Source: Gammaproteobacteria bacterium | GTDB lineage: Bacteria > Pseudomonadota > Gammaproteobacteria > Steroidobacterales > Steroidobacteraceae | DNA: 41,445 nt | Reading direction: 5' to 3' | Assembly: GCA_004297335.1 (NCBI GenBank) | Contig: SCUD01000046.1 | Location: 1-41,445 of the forward strand | Shown here: positions 24,964 to 35,500 of the stretch, in pieces | Numbering within the stretch: the stretch's first letter is position 1 | How the letters are laid out: each line of letters opens with the position of its first letter | Translations under genes and position numbers: made by a program | The notes under the pieces: model-generated | The model's input: only the letters and a program-made list of their open reading frames with translations | What the model was told of the DNA's origin: nothing | The model's database searches: none

Positions 24964-26028
24964 TCAAACCAGCCGGCGCGCGACGCGCCAGTAGACGACA
25001 GCAATCCGGTCCAGTACCACGCGGGCCAGGCGCTCGGCCGCGCCGGTCGTGAGCTCGGGACGGAAGGGCAGGGCGCCGCCAGTCAGCAGATCGCGATCGG
25101 GACACACACGCTGCCGCTGGATCCGGCGCCGTTCCCGGACCACGGCGGGCAGGTGCCGGATGACCCAGGTAAACGAGTTCCACCACTCCCGCAGCCAGCC
25201 CTTTTTCAGCACTACGGCGAACTGCGCCGCTTCGTAGAACACCAGCATGGGCGCCAGTACAAGCAGGGTCCGGAAGGTGTAAATCTTAAGCAAGAACAGC
25301 CAGCGATTACGGATCGAGTAGAACACTCGGCGGCTCGAGTACCCGCCAAGCTGGCGCATCGAAAGCCCTTCCGTGCCCTTGCCGTGCAGGCACTGCGCTG
25401 CTGGCACCGCAATCAGCGTCGAGCCGAGCGCACGCAAGCGGACTCCGAACTCGTGGTCCTCGACATAGATGAAAAAGGAGTCATCGAAGAGCTCACCTGG
25501 TGGCAGCCGCGAACGTTCCACCAGGAAGCAACAGGATACCAGTGAGCCCATGTCCCTGGTGGTGGGGTCGACCCGGTCAGCCGGTATGTTCTCGTTGACG
25601 AGAATCTGCTGTCCGAGGAAATGACACTCGGCGCCTCCATACTGAACGACATCGGGTTGATCGGCGTACAGGACCGCCGGCACCGCGAGCGCCGCATCCG
25701 GACGGGCCGCGAGACTGTCGACCAGCCGGTCGACGCAGTTCGCGGTTAGTGCCACGTCGTTGTCAATGAACAGCAGCAGGTCGGCCGGGATGCGCTGCAG
25801 GCCGACATTGCGGCCGCCGGCCGCACCGAGGTTCTGGCCTGTGTCCAGCACCTCGACCCCGGGGAAGTCGCGCCCGACGAGTTCGAGACTGCCGTCCTGC
25901 GAACCGTTGTCGATGACTACGATGCTCGCAAAGCGGTCGCGAATCACGCACGCGGCCTGCAGGGCGACGGGCAGGACTGCGGCACCGTTGTAGTTCAGTA
26001 CGCAGAGGGTTGGCTTCGCGGCCGGCAC
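24964..26028 (-). CDS. GT2 family glycosyltransferase, rhamnosyltransferase-like (WbbL type)
   Basis: A 354-residue GT-A enzyme. CVLNYNG and VVIDNGSQDGS are the usual N-terminal motifs. NVGLQRIPADLLLFIDNDVALT contains the DND that serves as DxD. FIYVEDHEFGVRLRALG matches the WbbL/rhamnosyltransferase group, including the ED motif of the active site. A short hydrophobic stretch about residue 245-268 may hold it to the membrane. It is followed by a UDP-xylose synthase gene on its 5' side, so xylose is one possible donor, but the sequence does not settle this. Confidence 0.88.
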   Translation of the reverse strand: MPAAKPTLCVLNYNGAAVLPVALQAACVIRDRFASIVVIDNGSQDGSLELVGRDFPGVEVLDTGQNLGAAGGRNVGLQRIPADLLLFIDNDVALTANCVDRLVDSLAARPDAALAVPAVLYADQPDVVQYGGAECHFLGQQILVNENIPADRVDPTTRDMGSLVSCCFLVERSRLPPGELFDDSFFIYVEDHEFGVRLRALGSTLIAVPAAQCLHGKGTEGLSMRQLGGYSSRRVFYSIRNRWLFLLKIYTFRTLLVLAPMLVFYEAAQFAVVLKKGWLREWWNSFTWVIRHLPAVVRERRRIQRQRVCPDRDLLTGGALPFRPELTTGAAERLARVVLDRIAVVYWRVARRLV

Positions 26029-26034
26029 GCTCGG

Positions 26035-27009
26035 TCAGGGCTCCGTGCTGGCGCCGGCGGCAAACAGGCGGTCGAAGTATTCGATCGTGAGCTTCAGGCC
26101 CTCATCGAGCTGCACCTTCGGTGCCCAGGCGAGCTCCCGCGTCGCCAGCGAAATGTCCGGCTGTCGCTGGCGCGGGTCATCGACCGGTGCCGGTTCCCGC
26201 TGGAGCCTCGACTTCGAGCCGGTCAGGGCAATGACTCTTTCGGCCAGCTCCAGCATCGTGAACTCGTGCGGATTGCCAAGGTTGACCGGCCCGATGAAGT
26301 CATCACGCGTCTTCATGAGGCGCAGCAGGCCGTCGATCAGGTCGCTCACATAACAGAACGAGCGCGACTGTTCGCCGCTGCCGTAAATCGTGATCGGTTC
26401 ACCGCGCAGCGCCTGACGTACGAAGTTGGACACGACGCGACCATCGTTGGGATGCATGCGTGGTCCGTAGGTATTGAAGATGCGCGCGACTTTGATCAAC
26501 AGCCGGTGTTGCCGATGGTAGTCAAAATACAGGGTCTCCGCGCAGCGCTTGCCCTCGTCGTAACAGGCGCGCGGTCCGATCGGGTTGACCTTGCCCCAGT
26601 AGTCCTCGCGCTGCGGGTGCACATCCGGATCCCCATAGACTTCGCTGGTCGAGGCCTGCAGGATCCGTGCGCCGGTGCGCTTGGCGAGACCGAGCATGTT
26701 GATGGCGCCATGCACACTGGTCTTGGTCGTCTGCACCGGGTCGTGCTGATAGTGAATCGGCGACGCTGGGCAGGCCAGATTGAAAATCTCGTCCACCTCA
26801 ACGTACAGCGGCAGACAGACATCGTGCCGTACCAATTCGAATTGCGGGTTGCCGAACAGGTGCGCAACATTGTGGCGGTTGCCGGTAAAGAAGTTGTCGA
26901 GGCAGATAACATCGACGCCGTCCGCGATCAGGGCGTCGCACAGATGGGAGCCGAGAAAGCCCGCCCCTCCGGTCACGAGCACCTGCTTGGTGTGCAGCAG
27001 TTTAGGCAT
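26035..27009 (-). CDS. UDP-glucuronate decarboxylase (UDP-xylose synthase), SDR family
   Basis: A 324-residue extended short-chain dehydrogenase. [11 protein letters not shown] binds NAD, and the catalytic Tyr and Lys are in [11 protein letters not shown] (Y-x3-K). The segments [56 protein letters not shown] and [16 protein letters not shown] are characteristic of UXS enzymes. They make UDP-xylose from UDP-glucuronate. The ATG at 27009 is preferred over 27063, which would lie inside the upstream gene. The product suggests that xylose (or a xylose-derived pentose) is part of the glycan. Confidence 0.9.
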   Translation of the reverse strand: MPKLLHTKQVLVTGGAGFLGSHLCDALIADGVDVICLDNFFTGNRHNVAHLFGNPQFELVRHDVCLPLYVEVDEIFNLACPASPIHYQHDPVQTTKTSVHGAINMLGLAKRTGARILQASTSEVYGDPDVHPQREDYWGKVNPIGPRACYDEGKRCAETLYFDYHRQHRLLIKVARIFNTYGPRMHPNDGRVVSNFVRQALRGEPITIYGSGEQSRSFCYVSDLIDGLLRLMKTRDDFIGPVNLGNPHEFTMLELAERVIALTGSKSRLQREPAPVDDPRQRQPDISLATRELAWAPKVQLDEGLKLTIEYFDRLFAAGASTEP

Positions 27010-27031
27010 GTTCGGTGACTCCCGTGATTCC

Positions 27032-28603
27032 TCAGGACAGTCCGTTCCAGGCGCGGCCTTCAAAATACGCCGGTATATCCACGCCGAGAAGCGCCAGGAC
27101 AGTGGGCGCTATATCCAGCACGTGCGGTTCCCTGTCCAGCCCGGCAGCCGGCCAATTGCCGCCTGAAATGGCCGCGAACGCCGCGGCCCGATGATTGCCC
27201 GTATAATAGGGCGAGGTCGCGTAGCCGGGCTGCCGGCGGATCGTCCCGTAGGCGCCGGTCTCGATCTCTGCGAGCACGCGCGCAGCACCACTCCAGGAAA
27301 TGACTGCGTCGGGCAGGTCGCTGCGGCGGGCCCCGCGGTACACGTCGTCGGTCAGCGTGATGCGCTCTCCGGCTGGCAGTCCGGTGTCGGGGCCGCGCAG
27401 GGCCAGCAGCTCCTCCTGGAGCCGTCCCAGGATTTCCTCGTACTCGGCGCCCGCCGTCACGATGCCCGCGGGATCGCGGCCGGCGAGATTCACGCGAAAG
27501 TACCCCTCGTTGGAGTTCGGAACGCAGAACACCTTCGACCGGCGCCAGTCCACGCTGGAATTGACCCATTTCATCTCGATCTGGTATCGCATTCTGCGCG
27601 GCAGGCACCGCATGACATTCCGTCGAAAGTCAAGCGGTAATGCGTGTCTCAGGGTCGACAGGACACCCGTCTTCCGAACTGAGTGTGTCGCAGCGCCCTC
27701 ACCGACGCCGGTGCCGTGAAAAAAGTCCATCCGATGCAGGAGCTCCGGCATCAGATGGCAACCCGAGTAGTTCGGACCCATGCCGTCCGCCGAGGTAACG
27801 ATGACACTCGTGTTGTCGTCCACGGCCGCGAGGAGCTCGCCGATTGCCGCGTCAACACTGGTGTAGACATCGCGTACCAAATTGACTCCGTGCAGTGAAT
27901 CTGCGGGTGGTCGCAGCGGATAGTCGCTGTCACCGAAGTGCCAGAGGTAGTGACCGGCGCCGTGGGGTTCGCCAAAGGTCACGAACAGCAGATCCCATTG
28001 CTGCTCGCGCATCAGCGCCCGTGTGATCTTTGCCTTGAGCCGTGCACCTTCAACCAGTTGGTCGCGAAATCTGAGCGGCTCATCGGGGACCTGGACCTGA
28101 GCCGCATGTTCCGGGGCGGGATACCGGCCGAAACGCCGCCGGATGTCGCCCAGCAGCCGGTGCGGTGTTGATCCCGGCTCGCCGAACCATGTCCAGGTGC
28201 CGTACTCGAGGATTTGTACTCCGCGGAAGTCCGGCAACCGGTAGTCCATGAACGCGTCAAAGATCACGCAGCGGCGACCGGCCTGGTCCAGGAACTTCCA
28301 GAACGGCGGTTGCCCGCACCATTGCGGTTGCGTCCGATGTACCCCCAATACGCCGGCCCGCACCTGGTAAGCATGGTACATACCGTGGTGTCCCGGCGTC
28401 GTGCCCGTGTAGAGTGACGGCCAGGCCGATACGTGCATGATCTCGGCGGTAGTTCCGATACGCGACCAGCCGCCTTCGCGTCGCAGCCGCGCAAGGTTCG
28501 GAAGTGCTCCCTCATCAGCCCAGCGCTCGATGAGCTCGGCGTCGGCGCTGTCGAGGCCAATCAAGAGAACCCGCCGCTGGCCACGCCCGGAAATCCCGCT
28601 CAT
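27032..28603 (-). CDS. Alkaline-phosphatase-superfamily protein, paralogue B
   Basis: A 523-residue relative of the protein at 14344-15885. LLIGLDSAD (residues 13-21) keeps the aspartates, and Ser59 in [11 protein letters not shown] is the likely nucleophile, followed by [23 protein letters not shown] aligns with FGETHVAGHYLW in paralogue A, so a His replaces the usual Asp here too. SADGMGPN stands where SDHGFG is usual, and GNHR remains near the C terminus. No signal peptide is present. Substrate unknown; a phosphoester of the glycan or its lipid carrier would fit the context. First gene of the leftward operon that ends at 23723. Confidence 0.82.
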   Translation of the reverse strand: MSGISGRGQRRVLLIGLDSADAELIERWADEGALPNLARLRREGGWSRIGTTAEIMHVSAWPSLYTGTTPGHHGMYHAYQVRAGVLGVHRTQPQWCGQPPFWKFLDQAGRRCVIFDAFMDYRLPDFRGVQILEYGTWTWFGEPGSTPHRLLGDIRRRFGRYPAPEHAAQVQVPDEPLRFRDQLVEGARLKAKITRALMREQQWDLLFVTFGEPHGAGHYLWHFGDSDYPLRPPADSLHGVNLVRDVYTSVDAAIGELLAAVDDNTSVIVTSADGMGPNYSGCHLMPELLHRMDFFHGTGVGEGAATHSVRKTGVLSTLRHALPLDFRRNVMRCLPRRMRYQIEMKWVNSSVDWRRSKVFCVPNSNEGYFRVNLAGRDPAGIVTAGAEYEEILGRLQEELLALRGPDTGLPAGERITLTDDVYRGARRSDLPDAVISWSGAARVLAEIETGAYGTIRRQPGYATSPYYTGNHRAAAFAAISGGNWPAAGLDREPHVLDIAPTVLALLGVDIPAYFEGRAWNGLS

Positions 28604-28905
28604 CGGCGGTTCCGGCCGCTGGGCACGGCCCGGCAGGAACCGCTCATGATCCCCGCCCGGGCTGCAACATTATCCAATTCCGTGTCACCCCTGAGAGTCT
28701 CGCCGCTGCGTACGGCCGCACTGCGGCGCCCGTTCCTGCTTCGGGCCAGTGTACCGGCAACGGTCCCCAGATGCCCGGTAATTGGCCGGGGACGCCTGGT
28801 GTGGCATGAACGCCGGCTCGCTGTGAGCAGGCCAATAATCTAGGCTGCTTCACGCTATCGCACAAGCCACTGATCGAGGACCCAGTTCACGTTTTGGTAA
28901 CGTAG
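28604..28905. other. Intergenic region with no gene recognised
   Basis: This stretch lies between divergent gene starts. I see no RNA gene, repeat or clear promoter. Open frames in it are interrupted or read against the neighbours and do not look coding. It should hold the promoter of the leftward alkaline-phosphatase-like gene. Confidence 0.5.
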
Positions 28906-29115
28906 CTGGCCGCGGTTGGTCGATGCAGCCGTGCGGTTGACAGCTCCGATCTGTATGATCTGGCCGTGAACCTGCCAGCGTTTCCGTACCAGCTCCTGAG
29001 TGACTCCGGAGGCAGTTTGCGTCGTACGAGTGTGACGGAGATACCCTGCGTTTGGCCGGCCGTGCCGGAGACCTGGCGCGAGTTCGAGTCCGCGCTGTTC
29101 CGGGTACCGCAGTGA
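28906..29115 (+). pseudogene. Possible gene remnant upstream of the GT4 gene
   Basis: A frame open from 28906 after a TAG ends with TGA at 29113-29115, overlapping the GTG of the GT4 gene (GTGA). This is the junction type of the real genes here. It has no ATG; a GTG lies at 28966. The sequence contains VDSSDLYDLAVNLP, FPYQLLSDSGGSL and SVTEIPC, which faintly recall polysaccharide deacetylases (the DSS and EIPVT patterns). It is too short to judge, and may be the end of a decayed gene or chance. Confidence 0.25.
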
Positions 29116-30341
29116 GCCCGCGGCCATTCACGGTTGCGATGATTGCAGGGATGCCATACCCGATGACCAAGGCGTCCTGTATCCGCGTGGGCCATCTGGT
29201 GCACAACCTGGTCAACGAGTTCGAGGACGTGACGGTCAAGTTGTTCGCGTACTGTGGCTCGGAGGAGCCGCCGCGGTCGGACGAACGTGTCCAGTACCAT
29301 CTCGTTGCCGGCTTTGATGCCGATAAGCGCAAGTATTACTCCTGGTCCGGCAAGCTGCGCGCGGATGTCGGGATCGTACGACGGCTTATTGCGCAACGGC
29401 GCTCCATCGATGTGATCCACTGCCACACGATTGAGGGCCTTGGGATTGCGCTGGCTTTCAAGGCGTGTACATTTTCGTCGGCGCCGATCTGCATGGACGT
29501 GCACGGCCCGGTCGTGCCGGAACTCGTGCACTACGGACTGATTCCTGATTGGCGGCCTGTGCTCGCGATCGTCACCGCCCTCGAGCGGGCGATGCTCTCG
29601 TTCGTGCGTCACGCGTTCGTCTCCAACGATGGGCTGCGCCAGTTGATGCTGGAGCGCGCGCCGAAATGTCCCGTCAGTGTTGTCTACGACTACGTCGACC
29701 CCGCGGCGTTCGATACCACGCGTGTCGATCAGTCGCGGATCAGTGTCTTGCGGCGCCAGTACAAGCCGGGTAGTGAGTGCCTGCTCACCTACGTCGGCAT
29801 GTTCAAGGACTACCAAGGTGTCGACTTTCTGATACGCGCGTTCGCGGTGTTGTCCGGACGACACCCGTCTCTGAGGCTGCTGCTCATCGGTGACGGTCCC
29901 TGCAGGGCGGACTACCAGGCCCTGATCGACGCCAATGGTCTCGCGGATCGCGTTCATCTGCCCGGCCTGGTTCCGCACCGGGACGTGGTCAATTGGCTGG
30001 AGATCTCGGACATCGTCGTGTCACCACGCATTGACAACGAGATTACGAGAGCCGGATTCGTGTCGCAGATGCCGGAGTACATGGCCGCCGGCAAGCTGAT
30101 CGTCGCCACGGCGGTCAGCGGCTGCAGTTTCCTGTTGCGGGACGGCGCCGGGATCCTGGTCGCACCCAATGACGAGCAGGCGCTGGTTGATGGTATCGAG
30201 GGGGCGCTCGCGCTGGGGAGCGAGGCTCGCCGTGCCATGGTCGACCGGGCCATGAGAAACGTTATGCAGTTCACGTGGCAGCAGGGCATCGTTGAGGTAT
30301 ACAGAGTCTATTGCGAGCTGATGGGCAGCGACCGGACCTGA
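29112..30341 (+). CDS. GT4 family glycosyltransferase
   Basis: A 409-residue GT-B enzyme. VAMIAGMPYPMTKASCIRVGH is its N-terminal acceptor part, in which the usual Gly-rich loop is short. TYVGMFKDYQGVDFLIRAF starts the donor domain. VSPRIDNEITRAGFVSQMPEYMAAG, with its E before YMAAGK, is the nucleotide-sugar site. The start is the GTG at 29112, the one that overlaps the upstream stop. Followed by wecB after 6 bases, so they form one operon, and an N-acetyl-mannosamine or GlcNAc transfer would fit, though this is a guess. Confidence 0.87.
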   Translation: MSPRPFTVAMIAGMPYPMTKASCIRVGHLVHNLVNEFEDVTVKLFAYCGSEEPPRSDERVQYHLVAGFDADKRKYYSWSGKLRADVGIVRRLIAQRRSIDVIHCHTIEGLGIALAFKACTFSSAPICMDVHGPVVPELVHYGLIPDWRPVLAIVTALERAMLSFVRHAFVSNDGLRQLMLERAPKCPVSVVYDYVDPAAFDTTRVDQSRISVLRRQYKPGSECLLTYVGMFKDYQGVDFLIRAFAVLSGRHPSLRLLLIGDGPCRADYQALIDANGLADRVHLPGLVPHRDVVNWLEISDIVVSPRIDNEITRAGFVSQMPEYMAAGKLIVATAVSGCSFLLRDGAGILVAPNDEQALVDGIEGALALGSEARRAMVDRAMRNVMQFTWQQGIVEVYRVYCELMGSDRT

Positions 30342-30347
30342 GTTATT

Positions 30348-31478
30348 GTGCGCATTCTGACTGTGATCGGCACCCGGCCCGAGGCCATCAAGATGGCCCC
30401 GGTGATTCTCAGACTGGCGCGCGATGCACGCTTCCAGGCACGAGTCTGCGTTACGGGCCAGCACCGGGCGATGCTCGATTCCGCTTTGGGTGCCTTTGGG
30501 CTGCGGCCGGACTACGACCTTGACTTGATGAAACCCGGCCAGCAGCTCGCGGATATCGCGGCCGCAACGCTGATGAAGCTCGGGGCAGTCTTCAATGATT
30601 TCGGCCCGGACCGGGTTCTCGTGCAGGGCGATACGACCACGACCCTCGCCGCGGCCATCTCGGCGTACTATCAGCGCATTCCGGTAGGCCATGTGGAGGC
30701 CGGACTGCGCACAGGCAATCTGCTGGCACCATGGCCCGAGGAGGGCAATCGCAAGCTCACGACAGGCATTGCTGACTTGCATTTCGCCCCGACCACGACC
30801 TCACGCCGGAACCTCCTCGCTGAAGGAGTGCCGGACGAGCGAATTTTCGTGACCGGGAATACGGTGATCGACGCGCTGCTGATGACACGGGCCCGGCTCG
30901 AGGCGTCTGCGGCGGACAGGATGGCGCTCGATGCACGTTATGCCTGGTTGCGTCGCGACGCGCCGCTGATACTCGTGACCGGGCATCGCCGCGAGAATTT
31001 CGGAACGGGCTTCGAGGAGATCTGCCTGGCGTTGACCGACCTCGCCAGGTTGTTCTCGCACTGCCAGATCATCTACCCAGTGCACCTGAATCCGAATGTC
31101 CGTGAGCCCGTCTTTCGTATCCTCGGCGGCGTGCCCAACATCCGGCTCGATGAGCCGGCGGACTATGAGCCATTCGTCTATCTGATGAACCGGTCGACGC
31201 TGATCATTACGGACTCGGGCGGGGTGCAGGAGGAGGCGCCATCGCTCGGCAAGCCTGTGCTCGTGATGCGTGAGGTCACGGAGCGACCGGAGGCCGTCGA
31301 GGCAGGTACTGTCCGACTCGTTGGTACCGACCGGCGGCGCATCGTGGAAGAAGCCTCACGTCTGCTGTCGGACCCGGAGGCCTATCGGGCGATGAGCCGC
31401 GCGATCAATCCCTACGGGGACGGGCACGCCGCCGAGCGGATCGTAGAGATCCTTGCGGGGACCGGGAAGCCGGGGTGA
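30348..31478 (+). CDS. wecB: UDP-N-acetylglucosamine 2-epimerase (non-hydrolysing)
   Basis: A 376-residue enzyme that interconverts UDP-GlcNAc and UDP-ManNAc. [14 protein letters not shown] at the N terminus, [38 protein letters not shown] and [15 protein letters not shown] are all family signatures. It acts in the cytoplasm and supplies ManNAc-based sugars, so the glycan probably contains ManNAc or a uronic acid derived from it. GTG start; its TGA overlaps the GTG of carA (GTGA), which ties the glycan gene directly to the carbamoyl-phosphate synthase genes. Confidence 0.95.
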   Translation: MRILTVIGTRPEAIKMAPVILRLARDARFQARVCVTGQHRAMLDSALGAFGLRPDYDLDLMKPGQQLADIAAATLMKLGAVFNDFGPDRVLVQGDTTTTLAAAISAYYQRIPVGHVEAGLRTGNLLAPWPEEGNRKLTTGIADLHFAPTTTSRRNLLAEGVPDERIFVTGNTVIDALLMTRARLEASAADRMALDARYAWLRRDAPLILVTGHRRENFGTGFEEICLALTDLARLFSHCQIIYPVHLNPNVREPVFRILGGVPNIRLDEPADYEPFVYLMNRSTLIITDSGGVQEEAPSLGKPVLVMREVTERPEAVEAGTVRLVGTDRRRIVEEASRLLSDPEAYRAMSRAINPYGDGHAAERIVEILAGTGKPG

Positions 31479-32575
31479 AACCCTGGCGCCTGGAACTCGC
31501 GGACAGCACGATCCTGCGCGGCACGGCCTTTGGCGCCGACCGGGCGGTCGCCGGCGAAGTCGTGTTCAACACGGCGATGTCCGGCTACGTCGAGGCGCTG
31601 ACCGATCCCTCGTACCGCGGGCAGATACTCGTACTAACTTACCCGCTGGCCGGCAATTACGGCGTGCCGGCCCCGCGTGCGCCGGGCAGTATCGACGGTC
31701 CGTTCGAGTCGGGCCGCATCCAGGTGCAGGGACTGGTCGTACAGCACGCGGTCGATCATCCCAGTCACTATGCGGCGGTCCGCTCGCTCGGCGACTGGCT
31801 GGTAGCGGAGGGCGTGCCGGCGGTCACCGGAATCGATACCCGCACGCTGACCCGTCGCCTGCGCGAGCACGGCACGATGCCGGGCTGGCTGTTGCCCGAT
31901 ACGCTGCCGGCCGCGGTGGCGCGCGAGGCCGCCGACCAGCGCGACATGCGCTCCGGCATCTTTCACGAAGTGGCCCCCGCCGTGCCGATCCGCTATCCCG
32001 GCGGTCCGCTCGAGCTGCTCCTGATCGATGCCGGCGCCAAGGACAACATCGTCCGCTCGCTGCTGTGCCGCGGCGCGAGTGTCACGCGCGCGCCATGGCA
32101 TTGTGAACTCGCACCACTGGCCGCGCGCGCGGCCGGCATCGTGATCGGCAACGGACCCGGCGACCCGCGGGACCTCGGTTCGCTGGTGACGCAGGTCCGG
32201 GCGCTGCTTGGCAGCTTCCGGGGCGCGATCCTGGGCGTCTGCCTCGGCAACCAGATCCTTGGACTGGCGGCCGGTGGCGATACCGGCAAGCTGCCCTATG
32301 GTCATCGCGGCGTGAACCAGCCGGTGCGCGACCTGCAGACCGGGCGCTGCTACATCACCAGCCAGAATCACGGCTATGTCGTCCGGGACGAGTCCCTGCC
32401 GCCGGACTGGCAGCCGTGGTTCGTCAATCTCAATGATGGCTCGAACGAGGGCATCCGTTCCCGCACCCGGCCGTTCTGCAGCGTCCAGTTCCATCCGGAA
32501 GCCTGTCCGGGACCGCAGGACACCGGCTTCCTGTTCGACGACTTCCTGCGCCTGGCTGGCGCACTCCGGGGCTGA
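31475..32575 (+). CDS. carA: Carbamoyl-phosphate synthase, glutamine-hydrolysing small subunit, eukaryote-like
   Basis: A 366-residue glutaminase subunit. The active-site Cys is in [10 protein letters not shown] (Cys256), and His340 and Glu342 are in FHPEA. It delivers ammonia to CarB. The N-terminal half holds [19 protein letters not shown] and NYGVP, a wording typical of the CAD multi-enzyme of animals and fungi rather than of the standard bacterial CarA (there, TDPSYxxQIVTLTYPHIGN). GTG start at 31475 overlapping the wecB stop. carB follows after 4 bases. It makes carbamoyl phosphate for pyrimidines, arginine, or a carbamoylated glycan. Confidence 0.93.
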   Translation: MKPWRLELADSTILRGTAFGADRAVAGEVVFNTAMSGYVEALTDPSYRGQILVLTYPLAGNYGVPAPRAPGSIDGPFESGRIQVQGLVVQHAVDHPSHYAAVRSLGDWLVAEGVPAVTGIDTRTLTRRLREHGTMPGWLLPDTLPAAVAREAADQRDMRSGIFHEVAPAVPIRYPGGPLELLLIDAGAKDNIVRSLLCRGASVTRAPWHCELAPLAARAAGIVIGNGPGDPRDLGSLVTQVRALLGSFRGAILGVCLGNQILGLAAGGDTGKLPYGHRGVNQPVRDLQTGRCYITSQNHGYVVRDESLPPDWQPWFVNLNDGSNEGIRSRTRPFCSVQFHPEACPGPQDTGFLFDDFLRLAGALRG

Positions 32576-32579
32576 GGCG

Positions 32580-35500
32580 ATGGCTGGCACCGAACCGGCA
32601 TTCCGTCCGCGCCGCACGCTGCTGCTCGGCTCGGGCGCGCTGCAGATCGGGCAGGCCGGTGAGTTCGATTATTCGGGTTCGCAGGCGATCAAGGCGCTCA
32701 GGGAGGACGGCGTCCAGACGATCCTGTTGAACCCCAACATCGCCACGATCCAGACCAGCGCCGGGATGGCCGACCGCCTGTACCTGCTCGCGGTGACTCC
32801 GGACGTCGCCGAGGAGGTCCTGCGCCGGGAGCAGGCAGACTCGATCCTGCTCTCGTTCGGCGGCCAGACCGCGCTCAACTGCGGTATTGCGCTCCACGAG
32901 AGCGGCGTGCTCGATGAGCTCGGCGTGCGCGTGCTCGGGACGCCGGTCCAGTCGATTCTCGATACGGAGGACCGCCAGCGCTTCGTGCAGCGACTGCAGG
33001 AGATCGGTGTCAGTGTCGCCCGCAGCATGGCCTGCCATTCACCGGCGGAGGCGCGGCGCGCGGCAGCCGAGCTGGGCTATCCGGTGATGCTGCGGGCCGG
33101 ATTCGCGCTCGGCGGCCGTGGCAGCGGCATCGTCCGCGACAAGTCCGGCCTGGAGCAGGGACTGCGCCGGGCCTTCGCCGGCGGCGTCAAGCAGGTGCTG
33201 GTCGAGGAGTATCTCGGCGGCTGGAAGGAAATCGAGTACGAGGTGGTCCGGGATGCCGCCGACAACTGCATCACGGTCTGCAACATGGAGAACTTCGACC
33301 CGATGGGCATCCATACGGGCGAGTCGATCGTCGTGGCACCCTCGCAGACGCTCAACGACGAGGAGTACCAGCTGCTGCGCTCGGTCGCGATCCGCACGGT
33401 GCGCCATCTCGGCATCGTCGGCGAGTGCAACATCCAGTACGCGCTGAACCCGGCGGCGCCGGACTATCGGGTCATCGAGGTCAACGCCCGCCTGTCGCGC
33501 TCCAGTGCTCTGGCCAGCAAGGCGACCGGCTATCCGCTCGCCTACGTCGCGGCGCGGATCGCCCTCGGCCATGAGCTGCCGGACATCCCCAACGGCGTCA
33601 CCCGGCGGACGAGCGCGTTCTTCGAGCCGGCGCTCGACTACCTGGTCTGCAAGGTACCGCGCTGGGACCTGAGCAAGTTCCACGGTGCGGTCAAGCAGAT
33701 CGGCAGCGAGATGAAGAGCGTCGGCGAGGTGATGGCGATCGGCCGCACCTTCCCGGAAGTGGTGCAGAAGGCACTACGCATGCTCGACATCGGCGTCACC
33801 GGCCTCGATCCGGACGCCTACGTGTTCGACGATCTCAAGGAGGAGCTGCAGCACGCCACGCCGCGCCGGATCTTCGCCATCGCCCAGGCGCTGCGCAATG
33901 GCATGGGCGTCGACGAGATCCATCGCATCACCTCCATCGACCGCTGGTTCCTCGAGGCCCTGAATCCGGTCGTGGCGATGGACTCGGAGTTGCGCCGCTG
34001 CCGGGCGCCGCTGCCGACGGCGCAGCTGCTCGCGGCCAAACGACTTGGATTCTCGGACCAGGCGATCGATGACCGGCTCGGCCAGCCGCACGGTGCTGCC
34101 AGGGCGGCACGTCTCGCCGCGGACCTCCGTCCGCACTATGCCTCGATCGACACCCTGGCAGCGGAGTTTCCTGCGGACACCAACTACCTGTATTCCACCT
34201 GGCATGCCTCGGCCTCGGATGCGGCGCCGACCACGCGGCGCAAGGTGCTGGTCCTCGGCGCCGGCGTCTACCGCATCGGTTCCAGCGTCGAGTTCGACTG
34301 GTGCTGCGTGAACGCGGTGCAGACGCTGGCGACGCTGGGTTTCGAGACGCTGATGCTCAACTACAACCCGGAGACCGTCAGCACCGACTACGACATCTGC
34401 GACCGGCTGATCTTCGACGAGATCAGCCTCGAATCGGTGCTGGACGTCTGCGAGCGCGAGCGGCCGGAAGCGGTCGTCGTCGGCATGGGTGGACAGGTGC
34501 CGAACAACCTGGCGATGCGCCTGCACCGGGCCGGCATCCGTATCCTCGGCACCGATCCGGCGGATATCGATCGCGCCGAGGACCGGCGCAAGTTCAGTGC
34601 CCTGCTCGACGAGCTCGGCATCGACCAGCCCGCATGGCGCCACGTGACCGAGGTCGAATCAGCCGAGAGCATCGTCGCCGAGCTCGGCGGCTTCCCGGTG
34701 CTGGTGCGGCCGAGCTATGTGCTGAGCGGCGCGGCGATGAGCGTCGCCCACGAGCCGAACGAGCTGCGCCTGATCCTTGCGCGGGCCAAGCGCGTATCCC
34801 CCGATCATCCGGTGGTCGTGTCCAGGTTCGAGCTGCACGCGCGCGAGATCGAGATCGACGCGGTGGCCGCGGGCGGCGAGATCGTGCACTGGGCGATCAG
34901 CGAGCACATCGAGGATGCCGGCGTGCACAGCGGCGACGCCACGCTGGTGCTGCCACCGCAGGGCCTCTATATCGCGACCATCCGCCGGGTGCGGCGGATC
35001 GCGGCCGGGCTCGCCCGGGCGCTGTCGATCACCGGGCCCTTCAATGTGCAGTTCCTGGCCCGGCACAACATGGTCAAGGTCATCGAGTGCAACCTGCGCG
35101 CGTCGCGCAGCTTTCCGTTCGTGTCCAAGGTGACCGGCGTCAACTTCGCCGCGGAGGCCACGCGGGTCATGCTCGGCGAGGCGGCCGGCAACAGTGTGTC
35201 GTGCCTGGATCTCGACCACGTCGGGGTCAAGGTGCCGATGTTCTCGTTCGGGCGGCTGGCCGGCGTCGACCCGATGCTCGGGGTCGAGATGGCGAGCACC
35301 GGCGAGGTCGGCTGCCTCGGCGGCGACCTGCAGGAGGCGCTACTGAGCGCGCTGCTGGCCGCCGGCTTCCGGCTGCCGCGCCGGGGAGTGCTGCTGTCGC
35401 TGGGCCCGGTGGCCGACAAGTACTGGTTTGCCGATGAGGCACGGCTGATCCACGAGGAGCTGCAGCTGCCGATCTATGCCACGGACGGCACCGCCGAGGC

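Noticed and set aside
28937-28959. TTGACA and TATGAT as a promoter upstream of the GT4 gene at 29112
   Set aside because: The spacing is 11 bases instead of about 17, so they cannot act together as a standard promoter.
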